DNA of 47,913 nt from Rickettsia endosymbiont of Oxypoda opaca (GCA_020881235.1 JAJIYK010000126.1:1-47913), one strand, 5' to 3'; shown: positions 19,695 to 28,942, numbered from the stretch's first letter. The notes: a model not told the origin generated them from the sequence alone. A program made the numbers and translations.

Positions 19695-20714
19695 ATGTTA
19701 TCGCTAAGTAAAAATTGGAACTCTTTAATAAAGCCGCATAAGGTAGCTTATCAAAGCTCTCCTGAAACTAACAATATCGCAAAAATTATAGTCGAACCAT
19801 TAGAAAGAAGCTTTGGTTTAACATTAGGTAATGCTATGAGAAGGGTTTTACTTTCTTCTCTACAAGGAGCAGCCGTAACGTCTATAAAAATCCCCGGGAT
19901 AGTGCATGAATTTTCTTCTATTCCCGGGATAAAAGAAGACTTAGTTGAGATAGTTTTAAATATTAAATCTATAGCAATAAAAATGCATGTTGCAGATAAA
20001 AAAATTGTTAAGTTAAAAGCTTCAGGACCTTGTGTAGTGACTGCTGGCATGATCGAAACCGGTCATGATGTAGAGATATTAAATCCGGAACATGTAATTT
20101 GCAACTTGGCTAAAGGTAAGCAGCTCGAGATGGAGTTAACTTGTAGAATAGGAAAAGGGTATGTGCCTAACACAAGTAATAGTGAAAATAACTTACCTAT
20201 CGGAGAAATTGCTATAGATGCTTTATTTAGTCCGGTAAAAAGAGTTACCTATAGAGTTGAAAATACTAGGGTTGGTCAGGTTACCGATTATGATAAATTA
20301 ATTATGATGGTGGAAACTAACGGAGATATTTCTCCGGAAATGGCTATCGGTTTAGCCGCTCGTATTTTACAAGAACAATTGCAACCATTTATTTCTTTTG
20401 AAGAACAAGAGGAAGTTAAACAAGATAAAACAGAATCCTTGCCTTTCTCTCCTTATTTACTTAAAAAAGTTGACGAATTGGAGTTATCTGTTCGATCTGC
20501 GAATTGTTTAAGGAATGAAAATATAGTTTATCTTGGTGATCTTGTTAAAAAAACTGAAGCTGAAATGTTAAGAACTCCAAATTTCGGCAGAAAATCTTTA
20601 AATGAAATTAAAGAGATATTAGCAAAATTCAGTTTAAAATTCGGTATGGATTTACCTGACTGGCCACCGGAAAATATACAAGAATTATCTAAGCGTTACG
20701 AAGATTTCTATTAA
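19695..20714 (+). CDS. rpoA: DNA-directed RNA polymerase alpha subunit
   Basis: Dimerising scaffold subunit of RNA polymerase. 339 residues: the N-terminal dimerisation domain includes [22 protein letters not shown] near 36-57. The C-terminal domain, about 260-325, has the helix-hairpin-helix [23 protein letters not shown] and [16 protein letters not shown], which bind UP elements and activators. Normal length for the order. Confidence 0.99.
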   Translation: MLSLSKNWNSLIKPHKVAYQSSPETNNIAKIIVEPLERSFGLTLGNAMRRVLLSSLQGAAVTSIKIPGIVHEFSSIPGIKEDLVEIVLNIKSIAIKMHVADKKIVKLKASGPCVVTAGMIETGHDVEILNPEHVICNLAKGKQLEMELTCRIGKGYVPNTSNSENNLPIGEIAIDALFSPVKRVTYRVENTRVGQVTDYDKLIMMVETNGDISPEMAIGLAARILQEQLQPFISFEEQEEVKQDKTESLPFSPYLLKKVDELELSVRSANCLRNENIVYLGDLVKKTEAEMLRTPNFGRKSLNEIKEILAKFSLKFGMDLPDWPPENIQELSKRYEDFY

Positions 20715-20734
20715 TTTAAGGATATATAAAAAAG

Positions 20735-21154
20735 ATGCGGCATAAAATTAAAGGTAGAAAGCTTAATAGAACTAGTAGTCATCGGCAAGCAATGTTTGCT
20801 AATATGGCTGTAGCACTTGTTATGCATGAGCAAATACAAACGACGCTGCCAAAAGCTAAGGAATTACGACCTTATGTGGAAGCTTTAGTAACTAAAGCTA
20901 GAAATACTAATTTGGCAACCAGAAGAAGTGTATTAGCTAAGATAAAAGATAAGGTTGCGGTAGAAAAGTTAATTAACGTCTTAGGAAAAAGATACAGTAA
21001 TAGACCGGGCGGCTATACTAGAATAATAAAAGCCGGTTTTCGTTACGGTGATTTAGCTCCTCTAGCGTATATTGAATTTGTTGATAGGGATGTGAATGCC
21101 AAAGGAAGCACAAATCATAATATTGATACTCAAAAAGATATTAAAAATAAGTAA
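20735..21154 (+). CDS. rplQ: 50S ribosomal protein L17
   Basis: Protein at the tunnel exit side. 139 residues beginning [20 protein letters not shown], with the L17 signature near [16 protein letters not shown] and [23 protein letters not shown]. It closes the alpha operon. Confidence 0.98.
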   Translation: MRHKIKGRKLNRTSSHRQAMFANMAVALVMHEQIQTTLPKAKELRPYVEALVTKARNTNLATRRSVLAKIKDKVAVEKLINVLGKRYSNRPGGYTRIIKAGFRYGDLAPLAYIEFVDRDVNAKGSTNHNIDTQKDIKNK

Positions 21155-21176
21155 TAAATCTGTATAAGGGAAAATA

Positions 21177-21452
21177 ATGGCTAATCATTCTTCAGCAAAA
21201 AAAGCTGCAAGGCAAACCATAAAGAAAACGTTGGTTAATAAAAAAAGATCAAGTGCAATAAAGACTTATATTAAAAAAGTTTTGCACGAAATTAATAATG
21301 GATCAAAAGATAATGCTAATCTTGCTTTGATTACAGCCCAATCTAAAATAATGAAAGGGGTGAAGAAAAACATTATTAAATTGAATACCGCCTCACGAAA
21401 AATTAGTCAATTATCTCAAAAAATTAAACAAATGGTTAAAGAAGAAGCATAG
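21177..21452 (+). CDS. rpsT: 30S ribosomal protein S20
   Basis: Three-helix 16S rRNA binding protein, 91 residues and strongly basic. It begins [21 protein letters not shown], the family start, and has the typical internal [14 protein letters not shown]. It lies 22 bp after rplQ on the same strand, so it probably shares the transcript, although rpsT is monocistronic in many bacteria. Confidence 0.97.
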   Translation: MANHSSAKKAARQTIKKTLVNKKRSSAIKTYIKKVLHEINNGSKDNANLALITAQSKIMKGVKKNIIKLNTASRKISQLSQKIKQMVKEEA

Positions 21453-21522
21453 TTTCGGATTCGCTTTTTTTTAAGTGTTCCCAGAGCTTAATTTGTTGAA
21501 AATTTAATTCTCAAAATTTAGC

Positions 21523-21551
21523 TTGATTATTTTCCAAAATTAGTGCATATT
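21523..21551 (+). promoter_or_regulatory. candidate tRNA-Val promoter
   Basis: TTGATT (21523-21528) and CATATT (21546-21551) are spaced by 17 bp and end 15 bp before the tRNA 5' end. Modest matches; supported mainly by position. Confidence 0.35.
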
Positions 21552-21566
21552 TTGCTCGTAGAATGT

Positions 21567-21642
21567 GGGCGATTAGCTCAGTTGGTAGAGTATCTCGTTT
21601 ACACCGAGAGTGTCGGCAGTTCGAGCCTGTCATCGCCCACCA
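21567..21642 (+). tRNA. tRNA-Val (TAC)
   Basis: Acceptor stem GGGCGAT/ATCGCCC. Anticodon arm TCTCG-TTTACAC-CGAGA gives anticodon TAC, and the T arm is GGCAG-TTCGAGC-CTGTC. CCA is encoded at 21640-21642. All stems pair with only G-U exceptions. Confidence 0.97.
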
Positions 21643-21678
21643 TTAATATAAAAAATTTTAGTGTTTAGGTTTAACTAT

Positions 21679-22224
21679 ATGAAAAGTTATTTTAAAAAAA
21701 CTTTATTTGTTTTTGCGGGGCTTCTATTTATAGGCGGAGGTTTCTTTTTCGGTCAGCCGGGAAAGGTTGACGCAGCTTCTAAAGAAGAAAAGAAAAAATT
21801 TGGTAACTGGTCTTTGAATTGTAGTGTTGACGATAAGAAAAAGCAAATTTGTTTTTTATCACAGCAGATTAATAATACTATTAAAGGTAAAGAGCAAGAA
21901 GTTTTAGCTCTGTATCAAGTCGGTAATTTTGGTCAAGAAAAAGAAGTAAAAATAGTTGAAACATTACCGGCAAATATTCTAATTGCTCCCGGTACTTCAA
22001 TTATTAGCGGGACACAATTAATAGCACCCGGTAAATACGTTAATTGTACCTTAGGTAATTGTCAGGCTGTGGCTTCAATTTCTCAAAGTGATTTGAAAAC
22101 TATTTTGTCAAGTGATAATAACTTCGTGGGAATAATGACGGCGGAAGGTAAGCAAGTAAATTTTCCACTTTCTAAAGAGGGTTTAGAAGAAGGGTTGAAA
22201 GCTTTAAAAATAAAAATTAATTAA
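21679..22224 (+). CDS. invasion-associated locus B (IalB) family protein
   Basis: Secreted or periplasmic protein of the family named after Bartonella IalB, linked there to erythrocyte invasion; the molecular role is unclear. The ATG at 21679 gives 181 residues with a hydrophobic N-terminal signal or anchor (TLFVFAGLLFIGGGFFF at 8-24). The family pattern KKFGNWSLNCSVDDKKKQICFLSQQI and three further conserved blocks follow, including a Cys pair (CTLGNCQ) that may form a disulfide. The GTG at 21661 would add six residues and has no better support. A strong terminator follows. Confidence 0.85.
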   Translation: MKSYFKKTLFVFAGLLFIGGGFFFGQPGKVDAASKEEKKKFGNWSLNCSVDDKKKQICFLSQQINNTIKGKEQEVLALYQVGNFGQEKEVKIVETLPANILIAPGTSIISGTQLIAPGKYVNCTLGNCQAVASISQSDLKTILSSDNNFVGIMTAEGKQVNFPLSKEGLEEGLKALKIKIN

Positions 22225-22262
22225 GTTTAGAGTTCTAAATTTAATTTTAAAATAGCAAAAAT

Positions 22263-22298
22263 AAAAAGTGAGGAAAATTATTTTTCTCACTTTTTTTT
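22263..22298 (+). terminator. rho-independent terminator of the IalB-family gene
   Basis: A 15-bp stem (arms 22263-22277 and 22281-22295, core GTGAG/CTCAC, one G-U pair) with a 3-base loop, running into eight Ts on the plus strand. It begins 38 bp after the stop codon. Confidence 0.85.
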
Positions 22299-22346
22299 AT
22301 GAGCATCGTCAAATTAAGTGAGTATGTCATCTGCGGGTCATCCTGC

Positions 22347-22699
22347 GACTTGATCAGCGTTGTTGTATGGCTCTAAAAAAGTATAGTATGTCATTCTAGC
22401 TAAAGGCGGGAATCCAGAGAATATATATAGTAAATTTTTATATAATTTTGCTTATTTTAAGTGTTTTTTCTAGATTCCTGCTTTCGCAGGAATGACATAT
22501 AGCACTTTTTTTGATCCATGCAACAACGCCGCAACTGAAAGGAGTGCGGCAATCTAGAAAAATAATAGTCATCCTGAATTTATTTCAGGATCTACTACAA
22601 GAGATGTGCAAAACTTGTTCAGCATGACAAAAGATTGCCGCGTCGGTGCTACGTACCTCCTCGCAATAACGAGGTAAGATCGAGCCATGCAACAACGCT
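22347..22699. repeat. nested palindromic elements between the IalB gene and mlaD
   Basis: The 9-bp word GACTTGATC (22347-22355) directly precedes a family A left end (AGCGTTGTTGTATGGCTC). A family A right end closes at 22530 (GATCCATGCAACAACGCC), enclosing a core with the arms AAAGGCGGGAATCCAG and GATTCCTGCTTTCGCAGGAAT. Outside it is a second core of the GCGGCAATCTAG/AGATTGCCGCG type, interrupted by a third palindrome (ATCCTGAATTTATTTCAGGAT). A second right end closes at 22699. No coding gene is seen in the 510-bp gap. Confidence 0.8.
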
Positions 22700-22734
22700 G
22701 ATGAATAAGAAAAAGAGAAGGTTAATGAGGGATA

Positions 22735-23184
22735 TTATTTGTTACCAAATGAAGATACTAACTTATTAATTAATGATTCCACATTAATGGCCGGTTGAGT
22801 ATATTTTATTTGATCATTGGCGGCAAGGTTTTCGTCTTCGCTACCGGGAGTGATAGAAATATATTTCCCGCCTAGTAATCCGCTAGTAACCACTGATGCT
22901 CTTGAATCTTTAGGCAATTTTACATCATCATTTATACTTAAATATACTAGGGCAAAAAAACTATTCGGGTCTAAGGTAATTGCTTTTACCACACCTATTT
23001 TTATACCGGCGACCATTACGTCGCTTCCCGTAGCTATCCCCTCGACGCTTTGAAAGCTGGCGGTTACTTGATATCCGTTAGAGTTATTTGAAGAGCTGCC
23101 GGTTTTATAGGCAAAAGTTAAAAATAATACCGCAATAATTAGTACCGTAAAACCGACTATAGTTTCTATAATATTTTGCTTCAT
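22735..23184 (-). CDS. mlaD: MlaD-like MCE-domain lipid transport protein
   Basis: Periplasmic, membrane-anchored MCE protein of the MlaFEDB system that moves phospholipids between the envelope membranes. 149 residues: one N-terminal transmembrane helix (IIETIVGFTVLIIAVLFLTFA, about 5-25), then a single MCE domain (YQVTASFQSVEGIATGSDVMVAGIKIGVV). The pore-loop region LLGGKYISITPGSEDE and a C-terminal helix follow. Length is typical of MlaD. The ATPase and permease genes are not nearby. It is last in the run sspB-rnhA-NDUFA12-mlaD. Confidence 0.9.
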   Translation of the reverse strand: MKQNIIETIVGFTVLIIAVLFLTFAYKTGSSSNNSNGYQVTASFQSVEGIATGSDVMVAGIKIGVVKAITLDPNSFFALVYLSINDDVKLPKDSRASVVTSGLLGGKYISITPGSEDENLAANDQIKYTQPAINVESLINKLVSSFGNK

Positions 23185-23219
23185 TGTTTTAATTCGTTAT
23201 TTTGTATTTAAAATATTTA

Positions 23220-23522
23220 TTATGGCTTCCATCTATTATAGTTAGAATTTACTATTTTATCCTCGGCAGTATTAAGTAGATGATTTTTTTGCCATGGAAA
23301 GTTATTAATATGCGGCACTTCATTAATCATATGATGTAACCAAGCATGCCACATAGGAGGAATTTTTGCAGGTTCACTTTCTCCTTTATAAACGATAAAT
23401 CTTTTATTACGTCCTAGATAATCAAGCTTTTTGCTTTGATAATATTTATTAAAAAGTGCATCTTCTCCAACTTTTTTATAAAAAAAAGCAATAAAAAAAC
23501 TATTCATCCTTGAATTATTCAT
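23220..23522 (-). CDS. NADH:ubiquinone oxidoreductase NDUFA12 (B17.2) family protein
   Basis: Accessory or assembly protein of respiratory complex I, shared by Alphaproteobacteria and mitochondria. About 100 residues with the family core RFIVYKGESEPAKIPPMWHAWLHHMINEVP and the end FPWQKNHLLN, followed by a short Asn-rich tail. The ATG at 23522 overlaps the rnhA stop as ATGA; an ATG three codons upstream (23531) is also possible. The nuo genes are elsewhere. Confidence 0.85.
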   Translation of the reverse strand: MNNSRMNSFFIAFFYKKVGEDALFNKYYQSKKLDYLGRNKRFIVYKGESEPAKIPPMWHAWLHHMINEVPHINNFPWQKNHLLNTAEDKIVNSNYNRWKP

Positions 23523-23986
23523 TTTGGGCATTTGAGCATCTTTATAGCTAGTTCTTTTCCTTTTACGGCTAACTTATCGGCGATAATATTACCTTGATTA
23601 TCGGCATGACCTTTTACCCATTTCCAGATAATAGTATGCTTCCCGAGTTCGGCGTACAGATTTTGCCATAAATCGGCATTTTTAACTAGTTCATTGTTGT
23701 TTTTGTACCAGTTATTTTTTATCCATTTATAAATCCATTCGGTAATTCCTTGCTGGAGATATTTACTATCGGTATGGATTTCAACAAAACATGATTTTTT
23801 CAACGACTTTAATGCTTCAATTGCGGCTTTCATCTCCATACGATTATTAGTTGTATGTAACTCATAACCGGTTATTTCTTTATTAAGACCGTTAAATTGT
23901 AGTAAAGCTCCCCATCCTCCGGGTCCGGGGTTGCCTGAGCAAGCACCATCGGTGTAGATAATTACGTATGGTTTATCTTCTGTCAA
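23519..23986 (-). CDS. rnhA: ribonuclease HI
   Basis: Degrades RNA in RNA:DNA hybrids, for example primers and R-loops. 155 residues with the four catalytic acids in place: D13 (YTDGACSGNPGPGGWGA), E51 (NNRMEMKAA), D73 (HTDSKYL) and D137 (IADKLA), plus the conserved His of GHADNQGN. The best in-frame start is TTG at 23986; no ATG precedes the first motif and no strong ribosome binding site is seen. Its stop overlaps the next gene. RNase HII is also present in the window. Confidence 0.95.
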   Translation of the reverse strand: MTEDKPYVIIYTDGACSGNPGPGGWGALLQFNGLNKEITGYELHTTNNRMEMKAAIEALKSLKKSCFVEIHTDSKYLQQGITEWIYKWIKNNWYKNNNELVKNADLWQNLYAELGKHTIIWKWVKGHADNQGNIIADKLAVKGKELAIKMLKCPK

Positions 23987-24003
23987 TATTTTAAAAGGTT
24001 TAG

Positions 24004-24510
24004 TTACTTTGGCTTAGAGGGTTTAGATTTTGAAGAATTTCGAAATTTATCTAAAATTATTACATTCGGTGATAAATTAGTTTCGTCCTCATCTTTATTT
24101 TTTTCTTCTAAAAGTTGTTTTTTAATTTTTAACATTTCGTTTTGAGAATTATTATATGAATTTAGCTGCTGGTTAAATGTTAAACTATAATTATTATTAG
24201 AATCAACAAAGCTAATAAGCGAATTAAACGGTATATAAATTGCCTCTTTTATCCCGTCAAAACTAACCGTTAAAGAAAATCCTTCATCTTTTACTATCAA
24301 ATTTTCAAATTGATGTTGCAAAACTATCGTTATTTCTTTCGGATAGACTTCTCTTATTTTAAGCGGCAGTACTACTAACGGGTTATCGGTTCTATATGAG
24401 ATATATATTAGTTGATCCCAATACAAATTTTCGCTTTGAATCCTTGTAAGAATTTTTTTTACGAATTCTAACATAGATTCATTAAGAAATTTTTGATATT
24501 GAATATTCAT
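24004..24510 (-). CDS. sspB: SspB-like ClpXP protease adaptor (alphaproteobacterial type)
   Basis: Adaptor that delivers ssrA-tagged proteins to ClpXP. The 168-residue product has the alphaproteobacterial SspB core: YISYRTDNPLVVLPLKIREVYPKEITIVLQHQFENL, then FSLTVSFDGIKEAIYIPFNSLISFVD. An acidic, flexible tail (KDEDETNLSPNVIILDKFR) ends in the ClpX-docking-like segment typical of SspB. It sits a few hundred bases downstream of the tmRNA gene on the same strand, a functional pairing. Family assignment rests on pattern recall. Confidence 0.85.
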   Translation of the reverse strand: MNIQYQKFLNESMLEFVKKILTRIQSENLYWDQLIYISYRTDNPLVVLPLKIREVYPKEITIVLQHQFENLIVKDEGFSLTVSFDGIKEAIYIPFNSLISFVDSNNNYSLTFNQQLNSYNNSQNEMLKIKKQLLEEKNKDEDETNLSPNVIILDKFRNSSKSKPSKPK

Positions 24511-24581
24511 ATTGCAAATTAAGAATTTAAATAATATACATTATTAGCAAAACCAAAAGTCGGCATTGCGAGGAAGCATTA

Positions 24582-24834
24582 GCGTTGTTGTTTGGCTCGA
24601 AAATTAATAAAAACCCCGTCATTGCGAGGAGGTACGTAGTACCGACGTGGCAACCTAGGAAAAAAATGACAAAAAGCACTATGAAATTTATTATTTTCTA
24701 GATTGCCACGCTCCTTTTAGTCGCTCGCAATGACGTTTGGGGTATCCATGCAACAATGCCGACTTGATCACGGCATCCAGTCTTTTTATTAAGGTTTTTT
24801 CTGGATACCGTGGTCAAGCCACGGTATGACACCA
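24582..24834. repeat. nested palindromic elements between sspB and ssrA
   Basis: A family A element spans 24582-24761: left end AGCGTTGTTGTTTGGCTCG, right end GTATCCATGCAACAATGCC. Its core is of the CATTGCGAGG/CGCTCGCAATGAC type. It is followed exactly by GACTTGATC (24762-24770) and the rest of a different core (ACGGCATCCAG...CTGGATACCGTGGTCAAGCC). It fills the space between the tmRNA gene and sspB. A short open frame here (24698-24886) is repeat-derived. Confidence 0.8.
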
Positions 24835-24849
24835 TACCAGTATATGGGG

Positions 24850-25230
24850 CTTTTTCTGTTGCCCGGTAAAACCCCCAACCGCGCAAGTTTAAGCTACAGC
24901 TAAAGCTGGGCTACCTGCGAAACGTTTATTATCATTTGCGTTTCTTTTGTTTGATCCATAGACTAAAAGTCCGGCGGAATCATCCCGAGTAAAAGCAATT
25001 TTTTTATTAAGCACGTCGATCCTATTTCGCCCCCCTAAAATACTGCTTATCTTTTAAAAATTGCTCTTTCATTTTATCAAGGATTCGCATACTCACGTAC
25101 TAAGTGTACGCTCCGTGTGCTCACCTATCAAAATAAAATTCAATTTTTAAAATACAAACAGTATTTGCATCATATGTTATCCCTGGTGGAAGCGCCGGGT
25201 ACCGCCCCCGGGTCCGCAACTTCTATTCTA
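24850..25230 (-). ncRNA. ssrA: permuted two-piece tmRNA gene (ssrA)
   Basis: Trans-translation RNA that frees stalled ribosomes and tags the nascent chain. On the minus strand the acceptor piece comes first: T-arm CCGGG-GGCGGTA-CCCGG, then CGCTTCC and ACCA ending at 25184. After a 149-base spacer comes the coding piece, starting GGGGGCG at about 25034. GGGGGCG and CGCTTCC form the 7-bp acceptor stem with two G-U pairs, which fixes both ends. The resume codon GCA is at 24939 and the tag reads ANDNKRFAGSPALAVA to a TAA at 24889. The 5' end of the acceptor piece and the 3' end of the coding piece are approximate. The circular permutation is the known alphaproteobacterial form. Confidence 0.93.
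25052..25152. repeat. palindromic element inside the tmRNA intervening segment
   Basis: Arms 25052-25063 (TTTTAAAAATTG) and 25141-25152 are perfect 12-bp complements enclosing about 100 bp. The minus-strand core contains GGTGAGCACACGGAGCG and GTGAGTATGCGAATCC. This core resembles the insert in tsaD and the element before tRNA-Phe (family C). An outer 8-bp pairing (AAATACTG 25038-25045 with CAGTATTT 25159-25166) extends the helix towards the acceptor stem. The segment is removed during maturation. Confidence 0.75.
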
Positions 25231-25373
25231 AACTACGTTTATTACTATAGCTATTACTAGCCTTACTATTATGCCTTAATTTAAATAAAATGTAAAGTTT
25301 ACTTTTAAGAATCCTAGATTTATGTTTGAAATACTTTTATACTTAAACACGTCATTATAATTAACAATATTTT

Positions 25374-26186
25374 ATGCTAACAAAAATCGGAATTATAGCC
25401 GGAAAAGGTGCTCTTCCCTATTTAACAGCCAATAATTATACCAAACAGGGCGGTAAATGCTATATAGCTGCTATTAAAGGTGAAGCTGATACGGATTTGA
25501 TTAAAGATTTTGAATATAAGGTTTTTAAAATCGGCATGGTCGGCGAGGTTATTCACTACTTTAAAAAACATAACGTGCAAAATTTAATTTTTATTGGCGG
25601 AGTTAATAGACCGAATTTTAGTAATCTAGCTGTGGATAGAATAGGCGGCTTATTACTTTTTAGAATAATTGGACAAAAAATTTTGGGAGACGATAAAGTA
25701 TTAAGAATAATCGCAAATTTTTTTGAAGGTTATGGTTTTAAGGTAATTTCAAATAATGACATATATAAAAATCAAAAGTATTATGTCTACAATACTACCA
25801 ATACCCTCCCTTCTGATTCAGATGAACGAGATATTGAGCTTGGAATAAAATTATTAAACCATTTAAGCAAGCTGGATGTCGGGCAATCGGTTATAATTGA
25901 GGATAAATATGTGCTAGGTATTGAAGCCGCCGAAGGAACCGACAATTTAATAATTAGATGTGCTTCTTTACGCAAAAAACCTAAAGGCGGAGTGTTGGTA
26001 AAAATACCGAAATTAGGTCAAGATATTAGGTTAGATATACCGGCGATCGGTCCTGATACTATACTAAATCTTGCTAAATATAATTATAACGGTATAGCAA
26101 TCAAAGCAAATGACGTAATTATAGTCGAGCAAGAACTAACCGTAAAACTTGCTAATGAACGTAAAATTTTTATGGTAAAATGTTAG
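25374..26186 (+). CDS. lpxI: UDP-2,3-diacylglucosamine pyrophosphatase LpxI
   Basis: Hydrolyses UDP-2,3-diacylglucosamine to lipid X and UMP, the fourth step of lipid A synthesis in Alphaproteobacteria lacking LpxH. 270 residues: an N-terminal domain starting IGIIAGKGALPYLTANNY, and a C-terminal DUF1009-type domain with VGQSVIIEDKYVLGIEAAEGTDNLI and KPKGGVLVKIPKLGQDIRLDIPAIGPDT, where the catalytic acid lies. First gene of the overlapping run lpxI-coaE-dnaQ. It complements the lpxD-fabZ-lpxA cluster later in the window. Confidence 0.93.
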   Translation: MLTKIGIIAGKGALPYLTANNYTKQGGKCYIAAIKGEADTDLIKDFEYKVFKIGMVGEVIHYFKKHNVQNLIFIGGVNRPNFSNLAVDRIGGLLLFRIIGQKILGDDKVLRIIANFFEGYGFKVISNNDIYKNQKYYVYNTTNTLPSDSDERDIELGIKLLNHLSKLDVGQSVIIEDKYVLGIEAAEGTDNLIIRCASLRKKPKGGVLVKIPKLGQDIRLDIPAIGPDTILNLAKYNYNGIAIKANDVIIVEQELTVKLANERKIFMVKC

Positions 26187-26755
26187 CGATAGGCATCACG
26201 GGTAGTTACGCATCGGGAAAAACAGTTGTTTTAGATTACTTAGCAAGTAAGGGGTATAAAACTTTTTCCGCCGATGAATGTGTAAAAAATTTGTATAAAA
26301 ACATAGAAATACAAAACCAAATTTTAAAATTATTGCCTAGTTTAAAAATATTTGATCGAATAGAAATTAGTGAATTAATTTATAATGACGATAAAGCTCG
26401 CCAAAAATTACAGGATTTTGTTTATCCGCTTTTAATAAAAGAATTAATCTTTTTTAAACAACAAAATAAAATTGCTGAATTTATATTTGCAGAAATTCCG
26501 CTACTTTTTGAAGCCAATTTTAAAATATATTTTGATTTCGTAGTAACAATATTTTGCTCGGAAGAAACAAGAATAAAGCGTGCAATCGGTCGCCCGTCAT
26601 TTGACCCGCAAATTTATAAAAAAATAGAAAAAATCCAATTATCTCAGGAAGATAAAATAGCAAGAGCAGATTTTGCTATAAATAGTGACTGTGATATGTT
26701 AAAGTTAGAAAAACAAATAATGCAATTAATAAAGAAATTAGAGTGTCACAAGTAA
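26180..26755 (+). CDS. coaE: dephospho-CoA kinase
   Basis: Last step of coenzyme A synthesis, phosphorylating the 3'-OH of dephospho-CoA. 191 residues; P-loop [11 protein letters not shown] near 4-14, then [11 protein letters not shown] for substrate binding and [12 protein letters not shown]...EIPLLFEA, characteristic of CoaE. It overlaps the lpxI end by 7 bp and the dnaQ start by 13 bp, so it is tightly coupled. Confidence 0.95.
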   Translation: MLAIGITGSYASGKTVVLDYLASKGYKTFSADECVKNLYKNIEIQNQILKLLPSLKIFDRIEISELIYNDDKARQKLQDFVYPLLIKELIFFKQQNKIAEFIFAEIPLLFEANFKIYFDFVVTIFCSEETRIKRAIGRPSFDPQIYKKIEKIQLSQEDKIARADFAINSDCDMLKLEKQIMQLIKKLECHK

Positions 26756-27438
26756 GAGAAGTAATTTTAGATACCGAAACTACAGGGTTAGAGCCACGAG
26801 ACGGTCATAGGATCGTAGAAATCGGTGCTATCGAAATGATCAATAAAGTATTAACCGGCAAGCATTTTCATTTTTATATCAATCCTGAACGTAACATGCC
26901 GACGGAAGCGTATAGGATACACGGCATATCAGGTGAATTTCTTAAAGACAAACCTATTTTTCAAGATATTGCCGATGATTTTTTAGAATTTATAGCAGAT
27001 AGCAAACTTGTTATTCACAATGCACCTTTTGATATTAAATTTATTAATCACGAATTATCTTTTCTCAAAAAATCCACAGTTAAGCCTTTAGAGCTTTCAA
27101 GTGCTATCGACACCCTAATTATGGCAAGAAATATGTTTCCGGGAAAAGGTGCTAGTCTTGATGCCTTATGTAAGAGATTTAAAGTTGATAATTCTTCTCG
27201 TCAATTACACGGTGCTTTGAAAGATGCGGCTTTACTTGCCGAGGTATATGTCGAATTAACAGGAGGCAGGCAAGCCGCCTTCAATCTCACTAAAGAGATA
27301 TCTACAACAGATAGGTTAGTAGTGAGCCCACTGAGCCATTCGGCAAGCCGTACTAAAATAGTTGCACCCACTAAGGAAGAATTAAAAAAACATAAAGATT
27401 TTTTAGCTACAATTCTTTCTGCCGCTGCTGCTTCGTAG
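26743..27438 (+). CDS. dnaQ: DNA polymerase III epsilon subunit (proofreading exonuclease)
   Basis: 3'-5' exonuclease that proofreads the replicative polymerase. 231 residues from a GTG start inside the coaE end. Exo I is DTETTG near 10-15, Exo II is [14 protein letters not shown], and Exo III is [15 protein letters not shown], so all metal-binding acids and the HXAXXD histidine are present. The C-terminal tail (about 190-231) would bind the polymerase alpha subunit. The order coaE-dnaQ is common in Alphaproteobacteria. Confidence 0.96.
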   Translation: MSQVREVILDTETTGLEPRDGHRIVEIGAIEMINKVLTGKHFHFYINPERNMPTEAYRIHGISGEFLKDKPIFQDIADDFLEFIADSKLVIHNAPFDIKFINHELSFLKKSTVKPLELSSAIDTLIMARNMFPGKGASLDALCKRFKVDNSSRQLHGALKDAALLAEVYVELTGGRQAAFNLTKEISTTDRLVVSPLSHSASRTKIVAPTKEELKKHKDFLATILSAAAAS

Positions 27439-27480
27439 TAATTTACTCTTCAAGGTAAAATTATAATTCCTTAGGTTCTG

Positions 27481-27829
27481 TGGCGTGGCTCGATCTTACC
27501 TCGTCATTGCGAGGAGGCATTGTTGCGTGGATCAAATTTTTGGTGTCATACCAGCGAAAGCTGGTATCTAACTTACTAATTTTGTTATATTGTTAAGTGA
27601 GATTCCCGCCTTTGCGGGAATGACACAAAGTGTAAAACCGAGCCATGCAACAAAGCCGACTTGACCACGGTATCCAGAAAAATAAAGCCATATAGACTTA
27701 TTTTAGAGCCTTTTTATGACATTATAGACTGGATTCCGTGGTCGTAGCCACGGAATGACAGAATTTTTACCTCTTTATTTAAACGTTCATACAATGTAGG
27801 TACAAGCCACGGTATGATATTGAAACCAT
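27481..27829. repeat. nested palindromic elements between dnaQ and the DUF2125-like gene
   Basis: A truncated family A left end (GGCGTGGCTCGATCTTACC at 27482) is followed by a complete family A unit, 27516-27657: left GGCATTGTTGCGTGGATC, right GAGCCATGCAACAAAGCC. Its core has the arms CATACCAGCGAAAGCTGGTAT and ATTCCCGCCTTTGCGGGAAT. It abuts GACTTGACC (27658-27666) and then a family B right half ending AACGTTCATACAATGTAGG. The block lies between two convergent genes, so it may end both transcripts. Confidence 0.8.
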
Positions 27830-28930
27830 TTAATTAGCTTCCGGATTTTCTTCTTCTTTATTTTCTCCAAATTTCAGCTCAAGCAAATTAATTGAACCGA
27901 TATTTATTCCTTTATCAGAAAATTCTATATCAAATTTTGCTTTTTCAATTTTATTATACGGTATATTTGCTTCAGCTACCGTATCAGGATTTATAACGGG
28001 ATGCTCTGAAGCTAAAGATTCTGAAGAAGTCGTAGTAACGGCTTTGGCTATAATTGCTTTAATAATTTTTTTGGAAAAAATAATATTATTTGGTACTAAC
28101 TTATCAATAATAGTGTGATAATTTTCAAGTTCTAAGGATAGCTTGCCCTCCGGTAGTCTACCGGTAAAAAACTGCATCCCTCCTTTTAAATCAATTTTTG
28201 CATCATTATCGCAAGTAAAAATAAGGCGTTCTATAGTAAAATTACTTAAAGTAGTTGCTTCATTATTATCCTGAACAAATTTTAAAGAGGTAGCTAAATC
28301 TAAACTAGCATTTTTAAAATTAAGATGATTTTCCGGCGAATCATAATCTACGTTAAGTAATAAAAAGATATTCTCACCTTCTAAATTATTTGTTTTTCTT
28401 AATAAAAAACCTAAATTTTTAATATTAAAAATTTCTTGGTCTTGACCTTGATCTTGCTTAAATACCGATAATAGCTTATTACTTAATTGAATAGATTTAG
28501 TAATAGATTTTAAATCATCATCTTTAGCCATTTTATATAAAGGCTTATTCAGTTTGACTATGCCTTTTATATCTTCATCGCCACGCACTAAATAATCTAA
28601 TGATTTATCGCCGTAATTCTCAATTTTCTTTATATAAGGACCTAAATCAATAGTCGCTTTTTTAACGCTAAAATCGACGGTTAAAGTAATATTATTACCG
28701 GAGAATTCCTTAGAATTTACATGATCGATAAGCTTTACTTTCGGCTGCGTTATAAGTATTTTCCAATTGAAGGGATAGCCGGAAATTTTAATATTCTCAT
28801 AAGATATTTTAATATTATCCGACTCGGAATTTTTAATTAAATTTACCACATTATCCTTTATGGTATAGGCAATCGCAAACCATGTTACGGTAAAAATTAA
28901 AAAGGTAAAAAGAAGAGCTTTACGTATCAC
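27830..28930 (-). CDS. DUF2125-like envelope protein of unknown function
   Basis: Function unknown. 366 residues with one N-terminal transmembrane or signal segment ([20 protein letters not shown] at about 5-24), then a long beta-rich region. The segment [21 protein letters not shown] resembles the GYPF-type N-terminal motif of alphaproteobacterial DUF2125 proteins. The rest has the repetitive [18 protein letters not shown] style of AsmA-like lipid-handling proteins, and the tail is acidic. It is probably anchored in the inner membrane facing the periplasm. It follows fdx on the same strand by 12 bp. Confidence 0.7.
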   Translation of the reverse strand: MIRKALLFTFLIFTVTWFAIAYTIKDNVVNLIKNSESDNIKISYENIKISGYPFNWKILITQPKVKLIDHVNSKEFSGNNITLTVDFSVKKATIDLGPYIKKIENYGDKSLDYLVRGDEDIKGIVKLNKPLYKMAKDDDLKSITKSIQLSNKLLSVFKQDQGQDQEIFNIKNLGFLLRKTNNLEGENIFLLLNVDYDSPENHLNFKNASLDLATSLKFVQDNNEATTLSNFTIERLIFTCDNDAKIDLKGGMQFFTGRLPEGKLSLELENYHTIIDKLVPNNIIFSKKIIKAIIAKAVTTTSSESLASEHPVINPDTVAEANIPYNKIEKAKFDIEFSDKGINIGSINLLELKFGENKEEENPEAN

Positions 28931-28942
28931 GGCTTAAATCCA

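Noticed and set aside
24698..24886. 62-codon open frame on the minus strand containing MVSYRGLTTVSRK
   Set aside because: It lies in palindromic repeat sequence and runs into the tmRNA gene. Nearly the same peptide appears in the repeat at 40396-40632, as expected from shared repeat DNA rather than a gene.
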